From NCBI GenBank assembly GCA_947454745.1, contig CANGMV010000031.1, positions 1 through 8,734 of the forward strand: DNA of 8,734 bases. Reading direction: 5' to 3'. The notes below the pieces were generated by a model. The model ran no database searches and was not told where the DNA came from. It saw only the letters and a list, made by a program, of their open reading frames with translations. Both the position numbers and the translations under genes were made by a program. This document shows, piece by piece, positions 1-7,357 of the stretch. How positions within the stretch are numbered: position 1 is the stretch's first letter; the number at the start of each line of letters is the position of its first letter. This DNA is from Bacteroidota bacterium (lineage in GTDB: Bacteria; Bacteroidota; Bacteroidia; Chitinophagales; Chitinophagaceae).

Positions 1-329
1 ATTGCAGATTCAAAAATAGCATCCTTCTGTTTTTTACCGGTTGCGGAATAATGCATTCCCGCTTTGTCAACGAATTTTACAGTTTCTAATTTGATGATTG
101 CATTGGGACCATTTGTAATTGGGTCGCTCTTCGCATCGGTGGATGGTGTGGTACCATATACTTTCCAACCCTCTTTTACTTGCACGTGATATTGCAAACT
201 ATACATGCTATCATTAATCGGCTTTGCTATAGCGGTTGCTTTCACCAAACTATCCGTTTGGGCCATAGCAGTACTTTGCACAGTTAGCAACAAAACAACT
301 GCACCTAGAAAAGAAAAAATCTTATTCAA
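1..329 (-). CDS. DsbD-family exported protein, N-terminal part (partial, TTG start)
   Basis: The reading frame runs off the window edge; 109 complete codons are visible. The only start that keeps the N-terminus is TTG at 329-327: an in-frame TAA lies two codons upstream, and the next ATG falls inside the signal peptide. From TTG the protein begins (M)NKIFSFLGAVVLLLTV and reaches AMA-Q, a clean signal peptide with a lysine, a hydrophobic core and a cleavage site near residue 23. The mature part, with YHVQVKEGWKVYGTT, resembles the N-terminal immunoglobulin-like domain of DsbD (compare VEAPWHIYS in the upstream gene at 390-839), which in that family passes electrons to periplasmic partners. The redox cysteines and any membrane and thioredoxin domains would lie outside the window. 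It follows the 390-839 gene after 60 bases on the same strand, so co-transcription is likely. DsbD family membership is a moderate-confidence call from a fragment; full length is unknown. Confidence 0.62.
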   Translation of the reverse strand, partial: MNKIFSFLGAVVLLLTVQSTAMAQTDSLVKATAIAKPINDSMYSLQYHVQVKEGWKVYGTTPSTDAKSDPITNGPNAIIKLETVKFVDKAGMHYSATGKKQKDAIFESA

Positions 330-389
330 AATTTATGATTTTAATTATCGTATAAGGAACAACTGTATTACTGTTCCAAATGAATTCAA

Positions 390-839
390 TTACTGAATAG
401 CTGCTTCGAATGGCACTTTCGTTGGAGGCAAGCAACGCTCGTCATTACATACCATATACTCCACTTCACCAGCTACACTGGTTTTACTTGCTGCTCTTAA
501 ATGAATAGTTTGCACAAATTGTACTTTGTTACTGAAATAGGCAATTTCGGAGCCAAAGTTTTTGTCAAAATGCTTTTCCAATTTACCTACTTCTTTAGCC
601 TGTCCTTTTACTTGCACCAACGCATTCTTCTTAAATACAATGCTTGTTGGCACTGGGCCTTTTTTTACAAACTGAGAATAAATATGCCATGGTGCTTCTA
701 CATTCGCTGTGAAAACAATATCATATTGTTTTTCTGAAACTTTAACTGCTTCGAATGTCCATTTTACTGGATTCAATCTTTGTGCATTTACATTCAATGC
801 AACAAATATTGTTAAACAGATTACAATAACTTTTTTCAT
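390..839 (-). CDS. Secreted DsbD N-terminal-domain protein (single domain)
   Basis: A protein of 149 residues from the chosen ATG at 839. The frame stays open to an ATG at 866, but the chosen start gives a textbook signal peptide (MKKVIVICLTIFVALNVNAQ, cleavage near residue 20), while the longer form would bury it. The mature part of about 129 residues is a single DsbD N-terminal-like domain: VKWTF near the start, the WHIYS motif at about 51-55, GPVPTSI at 61-67, and a C-terminal pair Cys131/Cys136 in VCNDERCLPP. In E. coli DsbD the equivalent cysteines of this domain form the redox-active pair. No membrane or thioredoxin domain follows, so it is probably a soluble periplasmic redox carrier or folding factor that relies on a separate membrane partner, perhaps the neighbour at 1-329. 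It lies 63 bases downstream of purQ. No convincing promoter of its own was found. Domain identity is well supported; the physiological role is inferred. Confidence 0.82.
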   Translation of the reverse strand: MKKVIVICLTIFVALNVNAQRLNPVKWTFEAVKVSEKQYDIVFTANVEAPWHIYSQFVKKGPVPTSIVFKKNALVQVKGQAKEVGKLEKHFDKNFGSEIAYFSNKVQFVQTIHLRAASKTSVAGEVEYMVCNDERCLPPTKVPFEAAIQ

Positions 840-902
840 AGTCAAATATTTTATCGAATGAATCAATCCTTATTCAATCTTTTCAAGCCCTTGCTGAGCT
901 TC

Positions 903-1565
903 TTATTTAGTTAAACCTAAAATTTCAAAAACTTGCTTACCATCAATATTGCTCAATGCACTATTGGTTGCACGCTCAGGATGTGGCATCATACCAAACA
1001 CATTACGCTTATCGTTACAAATACCTGCAATATCATTTGTTGAACCATTTGGATTGGCTGCCCCCCCTACTTTACCTTGTTCATCGCAATAACGGAATAA
1101 GATTTGATTGTTGCTTTCTAAATGTGCCAAGGTTGCGTCGTCGGCAAAATACCTTCCTTCACCATGCGCAATGGGTATTTGCAAGGCTTCGCTTTTATCT
1201 GTTTTGATATATACATTCTTGCAAATAAATTGTTGGTTCTCGTTTTGCAACAATGCACCTGGCAATAAACCACTCTCACATAAAATTTGGAATCCATTAC
1301 AAACACCTAATACCTTACCGCCTTTGTTTGCGAAATCGATAACCGATTGCATCATCGGGCTGAATTTTGCAATTGCTCCGCAACGTAAATAATCGCCATA
1401 AGAAAAACCACCCGGCAATACCACACAATCCTCGGTAGTAAAATGGGATAAATCACTGTCCTTATGCCATAACATTTCGACTGGAGCACCAAGATCTTTT
1501 TCTAAAGCATCTTGCATATCTCTATCACAATTAGATCCTGGGAATACGACTACACCAAATTTCAT
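903..1565 (-). CDS. purQ: Phosphoribosylformylglycinamidine synthase subunit PurQ (glutaminase)
   Basis: A 220-residue class I glutamine amidotransferase, the normal PurQ length. It releases ammonia from glutamine for the ATP-dependent conversion of FGAR to FGAM in de novo purine synthesis, acting in the cytoplasm with PurL and PurS. The start [16 protein letters not shown] is the PurQ signature. The catalytic triad is visible: nucleophile Cys89 in GVCNGFQIL, and His195 with Glu197 in [18 protein letters not shown] at 51-61 and [10 protein letters not shown] at 131-140 are also typical. A separate PurQ implies that the organism uses the small-PurL plus PurS form of the enzyme rather than the fused large PurL; neither purL nor purS is in the window. 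It lies 83 bases downstream of the DUF6427-type gene on the same strand, so it may share that transcript or use the weak promoter candidate at 1604-1611. A run of seven G on the coding strand (1061-1067) is in frame and the gene is intact. Confidence 0.97.
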   Translation of the reverse strand: MKFGVVVFPGSNCDRDMQDALEKDLGAPVEMLWHKDSDLSHFTTEDCVVLPGGFSYGDYLRCGAIAKFSPMMQSVIDFANKGGKVLGVCNGFQILCESGLLPGALLQNENQQFICKNVYIKTDKSEALQIPIAHGEGRYFADDATLAHLESNNQILFRYCDEQGKVGGAANPNGSTNDIAGICNDKRNVFGMMPHPERATNSALSNIDGKQVFEILGLTK

Positions 1566-1603
1566 CTTTATTATTTTACGTATTAGGGTATTAAATGGAA
1601 GCC

Positions 1604-1611
1604 CAAAGTTA
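1604..1611 (-). promoter_or_regulatory. Possible -7 box upstream of purQ (TAACTTTG)
   Basis: The minus strand reads TAACTTTG, an exact match to the Bacteroidota -7 consensus TAnnTTTG, ending 38 bases before the purQ ATG. No good TTG -33 element sits 18-21 bases upstream; the nearest T-rich stretch gives only TTTCC at a spacing of 16. It could be a weak internal promoter that lets purQ be expressed apart from the membrane-protein genes, or a chance match. Confidence 0.3.
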
Positions 1612-1648
1612 CCAAAAACCCCTAAAAGGAAACTGTTAAATTCTTCAC

Positions 1649-2620
1649 TTAACCTAGGTGGTTATACACAATAACCGCTACGGCCGACCAAAACAACAAA
1701 TTGGGCACAAATAAACGTTTAGGTACCGAATAACCAAAGCTAATAAAGCAGGCCAAAGGAGTTAACACAATCGCTGAGGCATATAAGGCCTGTGCCGAGA
1801 AAATGATGGGCTGAAACAAGGTTAATATGAGTACCAATAAGAGAACGCCCCAATATTTACGCACTTGGATGATAAATCTGGATTGCTGATCCTGCCAAAA
1901 ATAAAGCCCCACAAACAACTGTATGCTTATAATGACCAAGGATAAAATCACATTTAAATCTGGCCTTACCAATGGATTTTTCCAGTCCAATCGAGGTAAA
2001 AAATGCCTGAATTCACTAGCCCCACTTGTAAGAAACACAAAAGTGAACACAAAATAAAACGGCAACATAATACCCATCAATAATACCAACCACTCAGTTA
2101 ATTTAAAAGGTCGAATAATGGTTAATGCAAACAAAACCACTGGAATTAAAATGGCAATGGGTTCATATAATAAAATAGATCCTCCTACAATTAATCCAAT
2201 ATTAAATTCCAAAGATTTGGGTTGATTTTGATCGTACAACCTTAATAGTTTTACCAATATCCACATCACTAAGGAATTCGCCACCAACCCCGAGCTAATT
2301 ACATCCCAAAATGGAAACAATGCTGTTAAAATTATATAGGTAAAGCCTGGCAAATAACTTACTTGTTGGAACATTTTAAGCTTGCTCATAAGTACATTTA
2401 AACGAATGGCCTGACTTAATATGATTGCCTGAAACAGGATCATTAATACGAGCGGTGACAGCGGCTTTATATAGTGTACAAGAATATAAGCTAGCAATCC
2501 ATCTGTCTCGTTCGCAATCACTATTGGCGGATGCATCCAAATATGAAAATGCAAGGCAACACTTAGCAGTACTAGAAATAGTAAGTTAATATCCGACCTG
2601 TCTCTAAATAAAAAAACCAC
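1649..2620 (-). CDS. Polytopic inner-membrane protein, DUF6427 type
   Basis: A 323-residue, very hydrophobic protein with roughly eight to eleven membrane segments (for example about 11-29, 55-72, 92-106, 110-127, 154-170, 176-197, 224-242, 271-296, 305-319). The start is GTG at 2620: an in-frame TAA lies three codons upstream, and the next ATG (residue 29) would remove the first membrane segment. The opening [10 protein letters not shown] and the block [18 protein letters not shown]...[18 protein letters not shown] match my recollection of the Bacteroidota family DUF6427, sometimes mislabelled as a carotene monooxygenase. The family has no established function that I know of. Its start is two bases after the stop of the 2623-4197 gene, which makes translational coupling likely, and purQ follows. 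A polar patch (about 200-222, including [17 protein letters not shown]) looks like an extramembrane loop. No catalytic motif is recognised. Confidence 0.78.
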   Translation of the reverse strand: MVFLFRDRSDINLLFLVLLSVALHFHIWMHPPIVIANETDGLLAYILVHYIKPLSPLVLMILFQAIILSQAIRLNVLMSKLKMFQQVSYLPGFTYIILTALFPFWDVISSGLVANSLVMWILVKLLRLYDQNQPKSLEFNIGLIVGGSILLYEPIAILIPVVLFALTIIRPFKLTEWLVLLMGIMLPFYFVFTFVFLTSGASEFRHFLPRLDWKNPLVRPDLNVILSLVIISIQLFVGLYFWQDQQSRFIIQVRKYWGVLLLVLILTLFQPIIFSAQALYASAIVLTPLACFISFGYSVPKRLFVPNLLFWSAVAVIVYNHLG

Positions 2621-2622
2621 GC

Positions 2623-4197
2623 TTACTTAATTTGAATTTTTGCGAAGCCAATCTTATTCTTAAATTGATAAGGCACTATAGCTTCATTGTCTCCTATTTG
2701 TTTTAAAGAACGTGGCATCCACTCGTTTCTTTTCTCTGCTAAAATAATATTTGCACCCTTTGCCAATTGACCATTATTTGTTAATGTATTCACCACAAAC
2801 TGACGCACTCCTTTTTCTTTATGATAGTATACAAAGCTTGTCCCTGCTGCATTTTCAACAGTTCCATAACCAATAAACTGATCCACATTCACATCGGATT
2901 GATTTTTGTCGATGGTTTTAATCCATTGAATATTTCCTTTTGCATCTATTGAAATGAGTGCTACTTTATCGGCGTTATACGTCACAGAACGGTATCCATA
3001 TCCTGCATAAGGATTCATCCATGGACTCCACATAAATGGTGACATACCGAATCCATAACCAAATCTTGTCCAAGGATAAAAACCAAAAGGACGGTTCCAA
3101 TAATTAAACATATAAGGATTGTAAAAAGCGCCTCCATAATAATAATCCCATCTTGAAAATGCATTGCGATTGCTGTATGTTTCTACTGCTTCGGCAACTA
3201 CTACAAAACTACCATCGGCTTGTGTGTTTACTTTATCCAAATAATAGCTATCAAACGCGTCTTTTAAATCACGCTTAGTGCTCACTGCGCCGCGTAAGGC
3301 ATCGGTGAATCGGTTGGCATTACTTGCAACTTCTTTTTTGCTAGCGATGTCCCAAACATAAGTATACAAGCCTTCTACATTTCCTTTTTTAGATGTTGCA
3401 TAAAAAGAATTTAACAATACATGTCCATTCGCATTGTCTACTTTTAAACGAATATCATCCAATAATAAAGTGTTATTCAAAACAGGTGACTCCACCACTT
3501 CCGATCCGTCTGCAGACAAATACAATAAGCTCACAGCAGGTGCTGCATTGGCTAATGTCATATTTCTTAAGCAAAACAAATTCCCTTTATTGTCCAATGC
3601 GAAATCGGATAAATTACTTTTTTTGTTTTGTGCATTTACATTAATCGTTGCTTCGTTTACAATTTCAAAACGATCATTCAAGGAAACCACTTTTACTTTA
3701 ATGGAGTTAGCTCTTGTTGTATTGACACTAAATAATGCCATTTTTTGATGGTCATCACTTTGCAATAAATTAAACACTTTTGCTTGTGCACCTGGTCGGA
3801 TATTTTCCGCTGTGTCTATTATTTTTGGAGTACCCACTAATTGCCCTTCCTTATTTAATGTTGCAGCTGCTGCATACACTGTTGTCTTTCCCTGAAATTG
3901 ATAAAAGGCAACCACCTTGTCGGCATAAGTAATAAATTCAATGGTACTGATGGAAGCAGGTAAAAAAGCTAAATCATTTTGCTTCACTAATTGCATTTGT
4001 GTATTGTACTGCGCAATAGTGGAAACCGCTCCGTTCTTTTTATAAATCCAATAATGGTTGTCTACTTTTCCTAAGATCTCGTATTGCATATCTTCCTTAT
4101 CGGTTTTTTCAATTCCAGATAAAGTATAAGACTGCGCAAAAGCATACTGAGTACTTAGTAAAATGGTTACGATAAATCCGAATAATAACTTTTGCAT
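2623..4197 (-). CDS. Secreted protein of unknown function with aromatic-rich segment
   Basis: I do not recognise this 524-residue protein. The frame is open to an ATG at 4254, but ATG 4197 is preferred: it gives a clear signal peptide (MQKLLFGFIVTILLSTQYAFAQ, cleavage near 22), and a good promoter lies between the two candidates at 4216-4245. The mature protein is rich in short beta-type stretches, several ending in D/N-x-K/D-G-N/S turns (LDNKGNLFCL at 201-210, ADGSFVVVAEA at 327-337, IDAKGNIQWIKTI at 417-429). This is reminiscent of beta-propeller blades, but that is inference. Residues 350-402 form an aromatic, Gly/Pro/Asn-rich insertion (23 of 53 residues are F, W or Y). The only cysteine in the mature part is Cys209. 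There is no lipobox, no C-terminal sorting domain and no membrane anchor, so it is probably periplasmic or outer-membrane associated. It is the first gene of the run and is followed immediately by the DUF6427-type gene. Confidence 0.85.
   Translation of the reverse strand: MQKLLFGFIVTILLSTQYAFAQSYTLSGIEKTDKEDMQYEILGKVDNHYWIYKKNGAVSTIAQYNTQMQLVKQNDLAFLPASISTIEFITYADKVVAFYQFQGKTTVYAAAATLNKEGQLVGTPKIIDTAENIRPGAQAKVFNLLQSDDHQKMALFSVNTTRANSIKVKVVSLNDRFEIVNEATINVNAQNKKSNLSDFALDNKGNLFCLRNMTLANAAPAVSLLYLSADGSEVVESPVLNNTLLLDDIRLKVDNANGHVLLNSFYATSKKGNVEGLYTYVWDIASKKEVASNANRFTDALRGAVSTKRDLKDAFDSYYLDKVNTQADGSFVVVAEAVETYSNRNAFSRWDYYYGGAFYNPYMFNYWNRPFGFYPWTRFGYGFGMSPFMWSPWMNPYAGYGYRSVTYNADKVALISIDAKGNIQWIKTIDKNQSDVNVDQFIGYGTVENAAGTSFVYYHKEKGVRQFVVNTLTNNGQLAKGANIILAEKRNEWMPRSLKQIGDNEAIVPYQFKNKIGFAKIQIK
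2992..3150 (-). other. Aromatic/glycine-rich low-complexity segment (residues 350-402)
   Basis: This part of the secreted unknown protein is dominated by Tyr, Phe, Trp, Gly, Pro, Asn and Met, with clusters such as WDYYYGG, FYNPYMFNYW and YGFGMSPFMW. There are 23 aromatic residues in 53, and almost no charge apart from one Asp and two Arg. It interrupts more ordinary sequence on both sides. It may be a surface loop that packs against a membrane or carbohydrate, or a self-associating segment. The boundaries are approximate. Confidence 0.75.
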
Positions 4198-4215
4198 AAA
4201 ATCGATTTTAGAATA

Positions 4216-4245
4216 CAAATTTAAGACTTTAATTTGCACACACAA
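4216..4245 (-). promoter_or_regulatory. Bacteroidota-type promoter for the 2623-4197 gene
   Basis: The minus strand carries TTG (4245-4243), a 19-base spacer, and TAAATTTG (4223-4216). This fits the TTG-N19-21-TAnnTTTG promoter of the primary sigma factor in Bacteroidota. Transcription would begin about five to seven bases beyond the -7 box, giving a leader of roughly 12 bases before ATG 4197. This placement excludes the longer ATG at 4254 as the normal start and suggests that the secreted protein and the genes below it form a unit separate from the S66 peptidase gene. Confidence 0.7.
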
Positions 4246-4288
4246 CGCATACAACTTAATATTAACGGGCTTTTAATAAATGTCGGTA

Positions 4289-5191
4289 TTAAGCTTCGTT
4301 TAAGCTCACTTTGTTGGCGGCTACCGTTAATTCATATATGGCACCTTCTTTAATTGGATAATTGGGTAGGCCATGACTTATTGGGAAATCGAAGCAAATA
4401 GGAAATGTAAATTCCTTCACATGTGCATGAATCATTTCCAATGCAGTTGCCCCAAAATCGGTACTTGGATCCTTCATTTCAGTAAACCCTCCTACCACCA
4501 ACCCCGCCAATTTATGCAATAGACCTGCATTTTTCACTTGAATCAATAAGCGGTCCAAATTGTAATGATACTCGCCTACATCTTCAATAAATAAAATTTT
4601 CCCTTCCGTTTCAAAACTATTAACGGAGCCAATTAAATGGGCAATCATGCATAAATTTCCGCCCACCATGGGCGCAGTCACTGCTCCAAATTTATTCAAG
4701 GTATTGGGTGCTGCTTCGTATTGGGTTTTACGGCCTTCCAATATGGCTTTTAATGCCTGAATATAGGGTTCCCCTTCCGCTCCCTTGTTAAATGCGGCCG
4801 CCATAGGACCATGAATACTCATATATCCTGCGCTTTGTAAAGCCCCATGTAAAACAGTAATATCGCTAAAGCCAATTATCCATTTTGGCTGTTGTGCAAA
4901 AACCGACCAATTTATTTGACCAATAATCCTACTCACCCCATAACCTCCTCTACCACATAAGACCGCTTTCACGGTTGTGTCGTCCAACATTTCCTGTAAA
5001 TCTGCCGCTCTTTCACTATCTGTTGCCGAAAAACAATTCATTTTTGCACCTACTGTTTTTCCCAATTTTACTTGATAACCCCAGCCAGTAAGGGTTTCCA
5101 CACATTTTTGCACCTTTTCCATGGGAATAGATCCTGCCGGACAAACCATGCCAATTATGTCCCCTGCTTGTAAGTTTTGAGGTTGAATCAT
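4289..5191 (-). CDS. LD-carboxypeptidase, peptidase family S66 (LdcA/MccF-like)
   Basis: A 300-residue cytoplasmic protein without a signal peptide, the usual length for S66. LdcA members remove the terminal D-Ala from murein tetrapeptides by cleaving an L,D bond during peptidoglycan recycling; MccF members give resistance to microcin-type peptide-nucleotides. The N-terminal domain has the family opening LQAGDIIGMVCPAG and CGRGGYGVSRII at 79-90. The Ser-Glu-His triad is visible: Ser109 in GFSDITVLH, Glu203 in LFIEDVGE and His273 in ISHGLPN. The C-terminal domain includes LVVGGFTE at 231-238. The start ATG 5191 gives the conserved N-terminus directly. It diverges from metG across 27 bases. The gap to the next gene on this strand is 91 bases and holds that gene's own promoter and no evident terminator. 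LdcA-type recycling is the default reading; the sequence alone does not separate it from MccF-like activity. Confidence 0.93.
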   Translation of the reverse strand: MIQPQNLQAGDIIGMVCPAGSIPMEKVQKCVETLTGWGYQVKLGKTVGAKMNCFSATDSERAADLQEMLDDTTVKAVLCGRGGYGVSRIIGQINWSVFAQQPKWIIGFSDITVLHGALQSAGYMSIHGPMAAAFNKGAEGEPYIQALKAILEGRKTQYEAAPNTLNKFGAVTAPMVGGNLCMIAHLIGSVNSFETEGKILFIEDVGEYHYNLDRLLIQVKNAGLLHKLAGLVVGGFTEMKDPSTDFGATALEMIHAHVKEFTFPICFDFPISHGLPNYPIKEGAIYELTVAANKVSLNEA

Positions 5192-5213
5192 ACCGCAATA
5201 TTAAGTACTTTTG
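5183..5213 (+). promoter_or_regulatory. metG promoter overlapping the start of the S66 gene
   Basis: The plus strand carries TTG (5183-5185), a 20-base spacer, and TACTTTTG (5206-5213), an exact match to TAnnTTTG. The -33 element lies within the first codons of the divergent S66 gene. The -7 box ends five bases before the metG ATG at 5219, so the mRNA should start at or within a few bases of the start codon. AGGA directly abuts the ATG, too close to act as a Shine-Dalgarno site. Confidence 0.7.
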
Positions 5214-5218
5214 CAGGA

Positions 5219-7357
5219 ATGAAGACGCCTAAACGATATTTGATTACAGCCGCCCTGCCTTATGCCAATGGTTTAAAACATATTGGTCATTTAGCAGGTG
5301 CGTATTTACCTGCCGATATTTATGTGCGCTATTTAAAAGCACAAAAAAGAGACGTGGTTTTTGTATGTGGAAGTGATGAGCATGGAACTGCTATTCCTAT
5401 TCAAGCTACAAAGGAAGGAACCACTGCGCAAGCGATTATTGATAAATACCATCCCATTATTGAGCAAAATTTTAAGGACTTAGGTATTGCTTTTGATATT
5501 TACCATCGCACCAGCGATCCTTTACACCACGAAACAGCAAGTGAATTTTTTAAGGATTTAGAAAGCCGCGGTGACTTAGAAACAAAAACAACCGAGCAAT
5601 ATTTTGATGCACAAGCCAATACATTTTTGGCCGACCGTTATATTAAAGGCACTTGCCCCAACTGTGGTCATGGCGAAGCTTATGGCGATCAGTGTGAAAA
5701 ATGTGGCAAGAGTTTAAGCCCTGAGGAATTAATTAATCCGGTGAGTACTTTAAGTGGAAATGCACCTATTAAAAAGGAAACTACCCACTGGTACCTGCCT
5801 TTAAATAGACATGAAGATTTTTTACGCAAATGGCTATTGGATGAACATGCGAATGATTGGAGACCTGCAGTAATTGGTCAATGTAAAAGCTGGATCGAAG
5901 GCGGCTTGCAACCTCGCGCAGTTACACGTGATTTGGACTGGGGCGTAAAAGTGCCTGTTGCAGGTGGGGACGGAAAAGTTTTATACGTTTGGTTTGATGC
6001 ACCTATTGGATACATTAGTGCTACTAAGCAATGGGCATTGAACAACGACAAGGATTGGAAACCTTATTGGAATGATCCTGAAACGAAGTTGGTGCACTTT
6101 ATTGGCAAGGATAATATTGTGTTTCACTGTATCATATTCCCTGTGATGTTAAAATTACATGGCAATATTTTACCTGAAAATGTTCCTGCGAATGAGTTCA
6201 TGAATTTAGAAGGTGACAAGATGAGTACTTCGAGAGGTTGGAGTATTGAGATGGATGATTATATTAACAAATGGATTAAGAAAGAAAATGGCGGCGAAGC
6301 CATGGCCGACTGTTTACGTTTTTATTTAAATTCGATTGCTCCAGAATCAAAGGACAGTGAATTTACTTGGAAAGGTTTTCAGGATGCAGTAAACGGAGAA
6401 CTCGTAAGCATCTTTGCTAATTTTGTAAATAGAACTTGGGTTTTAATGCATAAGCTTTGCAATGGCAAAGTGCCTAAGATTCATATTGAATATTTAGATG
6501 ATGAGGACAATGCATTATTATTGGCTGTAAAAGAAACGAAAGAAAAAATTACAACTTTATTAGAGCAATATAAATTCAGAGATGCACAGTTTGAAGTGAT
6601 TAATTTAGCGCGCTTGGGCAACCAATACATGCAAAAGAAAGAACCTTGGATTTTAGCAAAAAATTTAGACACTGATCCTACAGCACAAGCTAAGATTGAC
6701 AACTGTATGCATGGCTGTTTACAATTAACTGCGAACCTAGCTATTTTAATTAACCCATTCCTACCATTTACAGCTAAAAAAATGTGCTACTTAATGAAGG
6801 TGGTAGACAGAATGTTAGAATGGGAAAACGCTGGCAACTTTAACTTATTAAAAGTGGGTTATACTTTACGAGCGCCTGAATTATTATTTAGAAAAATTGA
6901 AGACGAAGAAATTGCTGCGGAATTAGCACAATTAAAAACCAACGCAGAAGCGAAAAAAACAAAGATGGAAACTACCCATACAAACCCTACAGCCGAAGGC
7001 GCTGAAACCAACGAAATCGCTCCATTAAAACCTGAAATTGTTTTTGATGATTTCGGTAAAATTGATTTGCGCGTAGGTACCATTATTGAAGCGAAGAAGG
7101 TAGAAAAAGCCGATAAATTATTGGAGCTCCTAGTGGATTTGGGTTTTGAACAAAGAACCATTTTATCGGGCATTGCGATGCATTTTAAACCTGAAGACAT
7201 CGTAGGCAAACAAGTTACTATTGTTGCTAATTTAGCGCCGCGTAAAATGCGTGGCATTGAAAGCAAGGGTATGATTTTAATGGCCGAAGACGAGAATGGT
7301 AAATTATACTTTGTGAGCCCTAGCGAAGCCATCGCAGCGGGAAGTTCAATAGCATAA
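5219..7357 (+). CDS. metG: Methionyl-tRNA synthetase with C-terminal tRNA-binding domain
   Basis: A cytoplasmic class I aminoacyl-tRNA synthetase of 712 residues that charges methionine to initiator and elongator tRNA-Met. The frame opens at ATG 5177, but ATG 5219 begins exactly at the conserved KRYLITAALPYANG and lies just after the promoter -7 box; the longer start would overlap the divergent gene. The ATP-binding HIGH motif is residues 21-24, and the second signature is KMSTS at 334-338 (variant of KMSKS). A zinc knuckle is formed by Cys146, Cys149, Cys159 and Cys162 as two CxxC pairs. YVWFDAPIGY and GSDEHG are also typical. After the helical anticodon-binding domain comes a charged linker (about 560-603), then an EMAP-II/Trbp111-like OB-fold (about 604-712, with DLRVGTIIEA and LAPRKMRGIESKGM) that in this family mediates dimerisation and tRNA binding. 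The gene stands alone on its strand and ends in the palindrome at 7357-7390. Confidence 0.98.
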   Translation: MKTPKRYLITAALPYANGLKHIGHLAGAYLPADIYVRYLKAQKRDVVFVCGSDEHGTAIPIQATKEGTTAQAIIDKYHPIIEQNFKDLGIAFDIYHRTSDPLHHETASEFFKDLESRGDLETKTTEQYFDAQANTFLADRYIKGTCPNCGHGEAYGDQCEKCGKSLSPEELINPVSTLSGNAPIKKETTHWYLPLNRHEDFLRKWLLDEHANDWRPAVIGQCKSWIEGGLQPRAVTRDLDWGVKVPVAGGDGKVLYVWFDAPIGYISATKQWALNNDKDWKPYWNDPETKLVHFIGKDNIVFHCIIFPVMLKLHGNILPENVPANEFMNLEGDKMSTSRGWSIEMDDYINKWIKKENGGEAMADCLRFYLNSIAPESKDSEFTWKGFQDAVNGELVSIFANFVNRTWVLMHKLCNGKVPKIHIEYLDDEDNALLLAVKETKEKITTLLEQYKFRDAQFEVINLARLGNQYMQKKEPWILAKNLDTDPTAQAKIDNCMHGCLQLTANLAILINPFLPFTAKKMCYLMKVVDRMLEWENAGNFNLLKVGYTLRAPELLFRKIEDEEIAAELAQLKTNAEAKKTKMETTHTNPTAEGAETNEIAPLKPEIVFDDFGKIDLRVGTIIEAKKVEKADKLLELLVDLGFEQRTILSGIAMHFKPEDIVGKQVTIVANLAPRKMRGIESKGMILMAEDENGKLYFVSPSEAIAAGSSIA

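Noticed and set aside
840..866. AATATTTG on the minus strand as a promoter box for the 390-839 gene.
   Set aside because: It mismatches TAnnTTTG at the first base and the nearest TTG elements are 13 and 24 bases away, outside the usual spacing.
1061..1067. Run of seven G on the purQ coding strand, a possible slippage or phase-variation site.
   Set aside because: The run encodes ordinary Val-Gly-Gly codons in a housekeeping enzyme, the frame is intact, and seven bases is short for phase variation.
4256..4265. TTAATATTAA palindrome between the S66 gene and the next gene, as an operator or terminator.
   Set aside because: It is a 10-base all-AT palindrome with no GC stem or loop, expected by chance in AT-rich intergenic DNA.
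5016..5198. Open frame of 60 codons overlapping the start of the S66 gene on the same strand.
   Set aside because: It is out of frame within a gene that has a full catalytic triad and conserved N-terminus, and its product has no recognisable features.
6859..7332. Antisense open frame of 157 codons inside metG.
   Set aside because: It lies opposite the conserved tRNA-binding domain of metG; its low-complexity Ser-rich translation is a typical shadow of the real frame.
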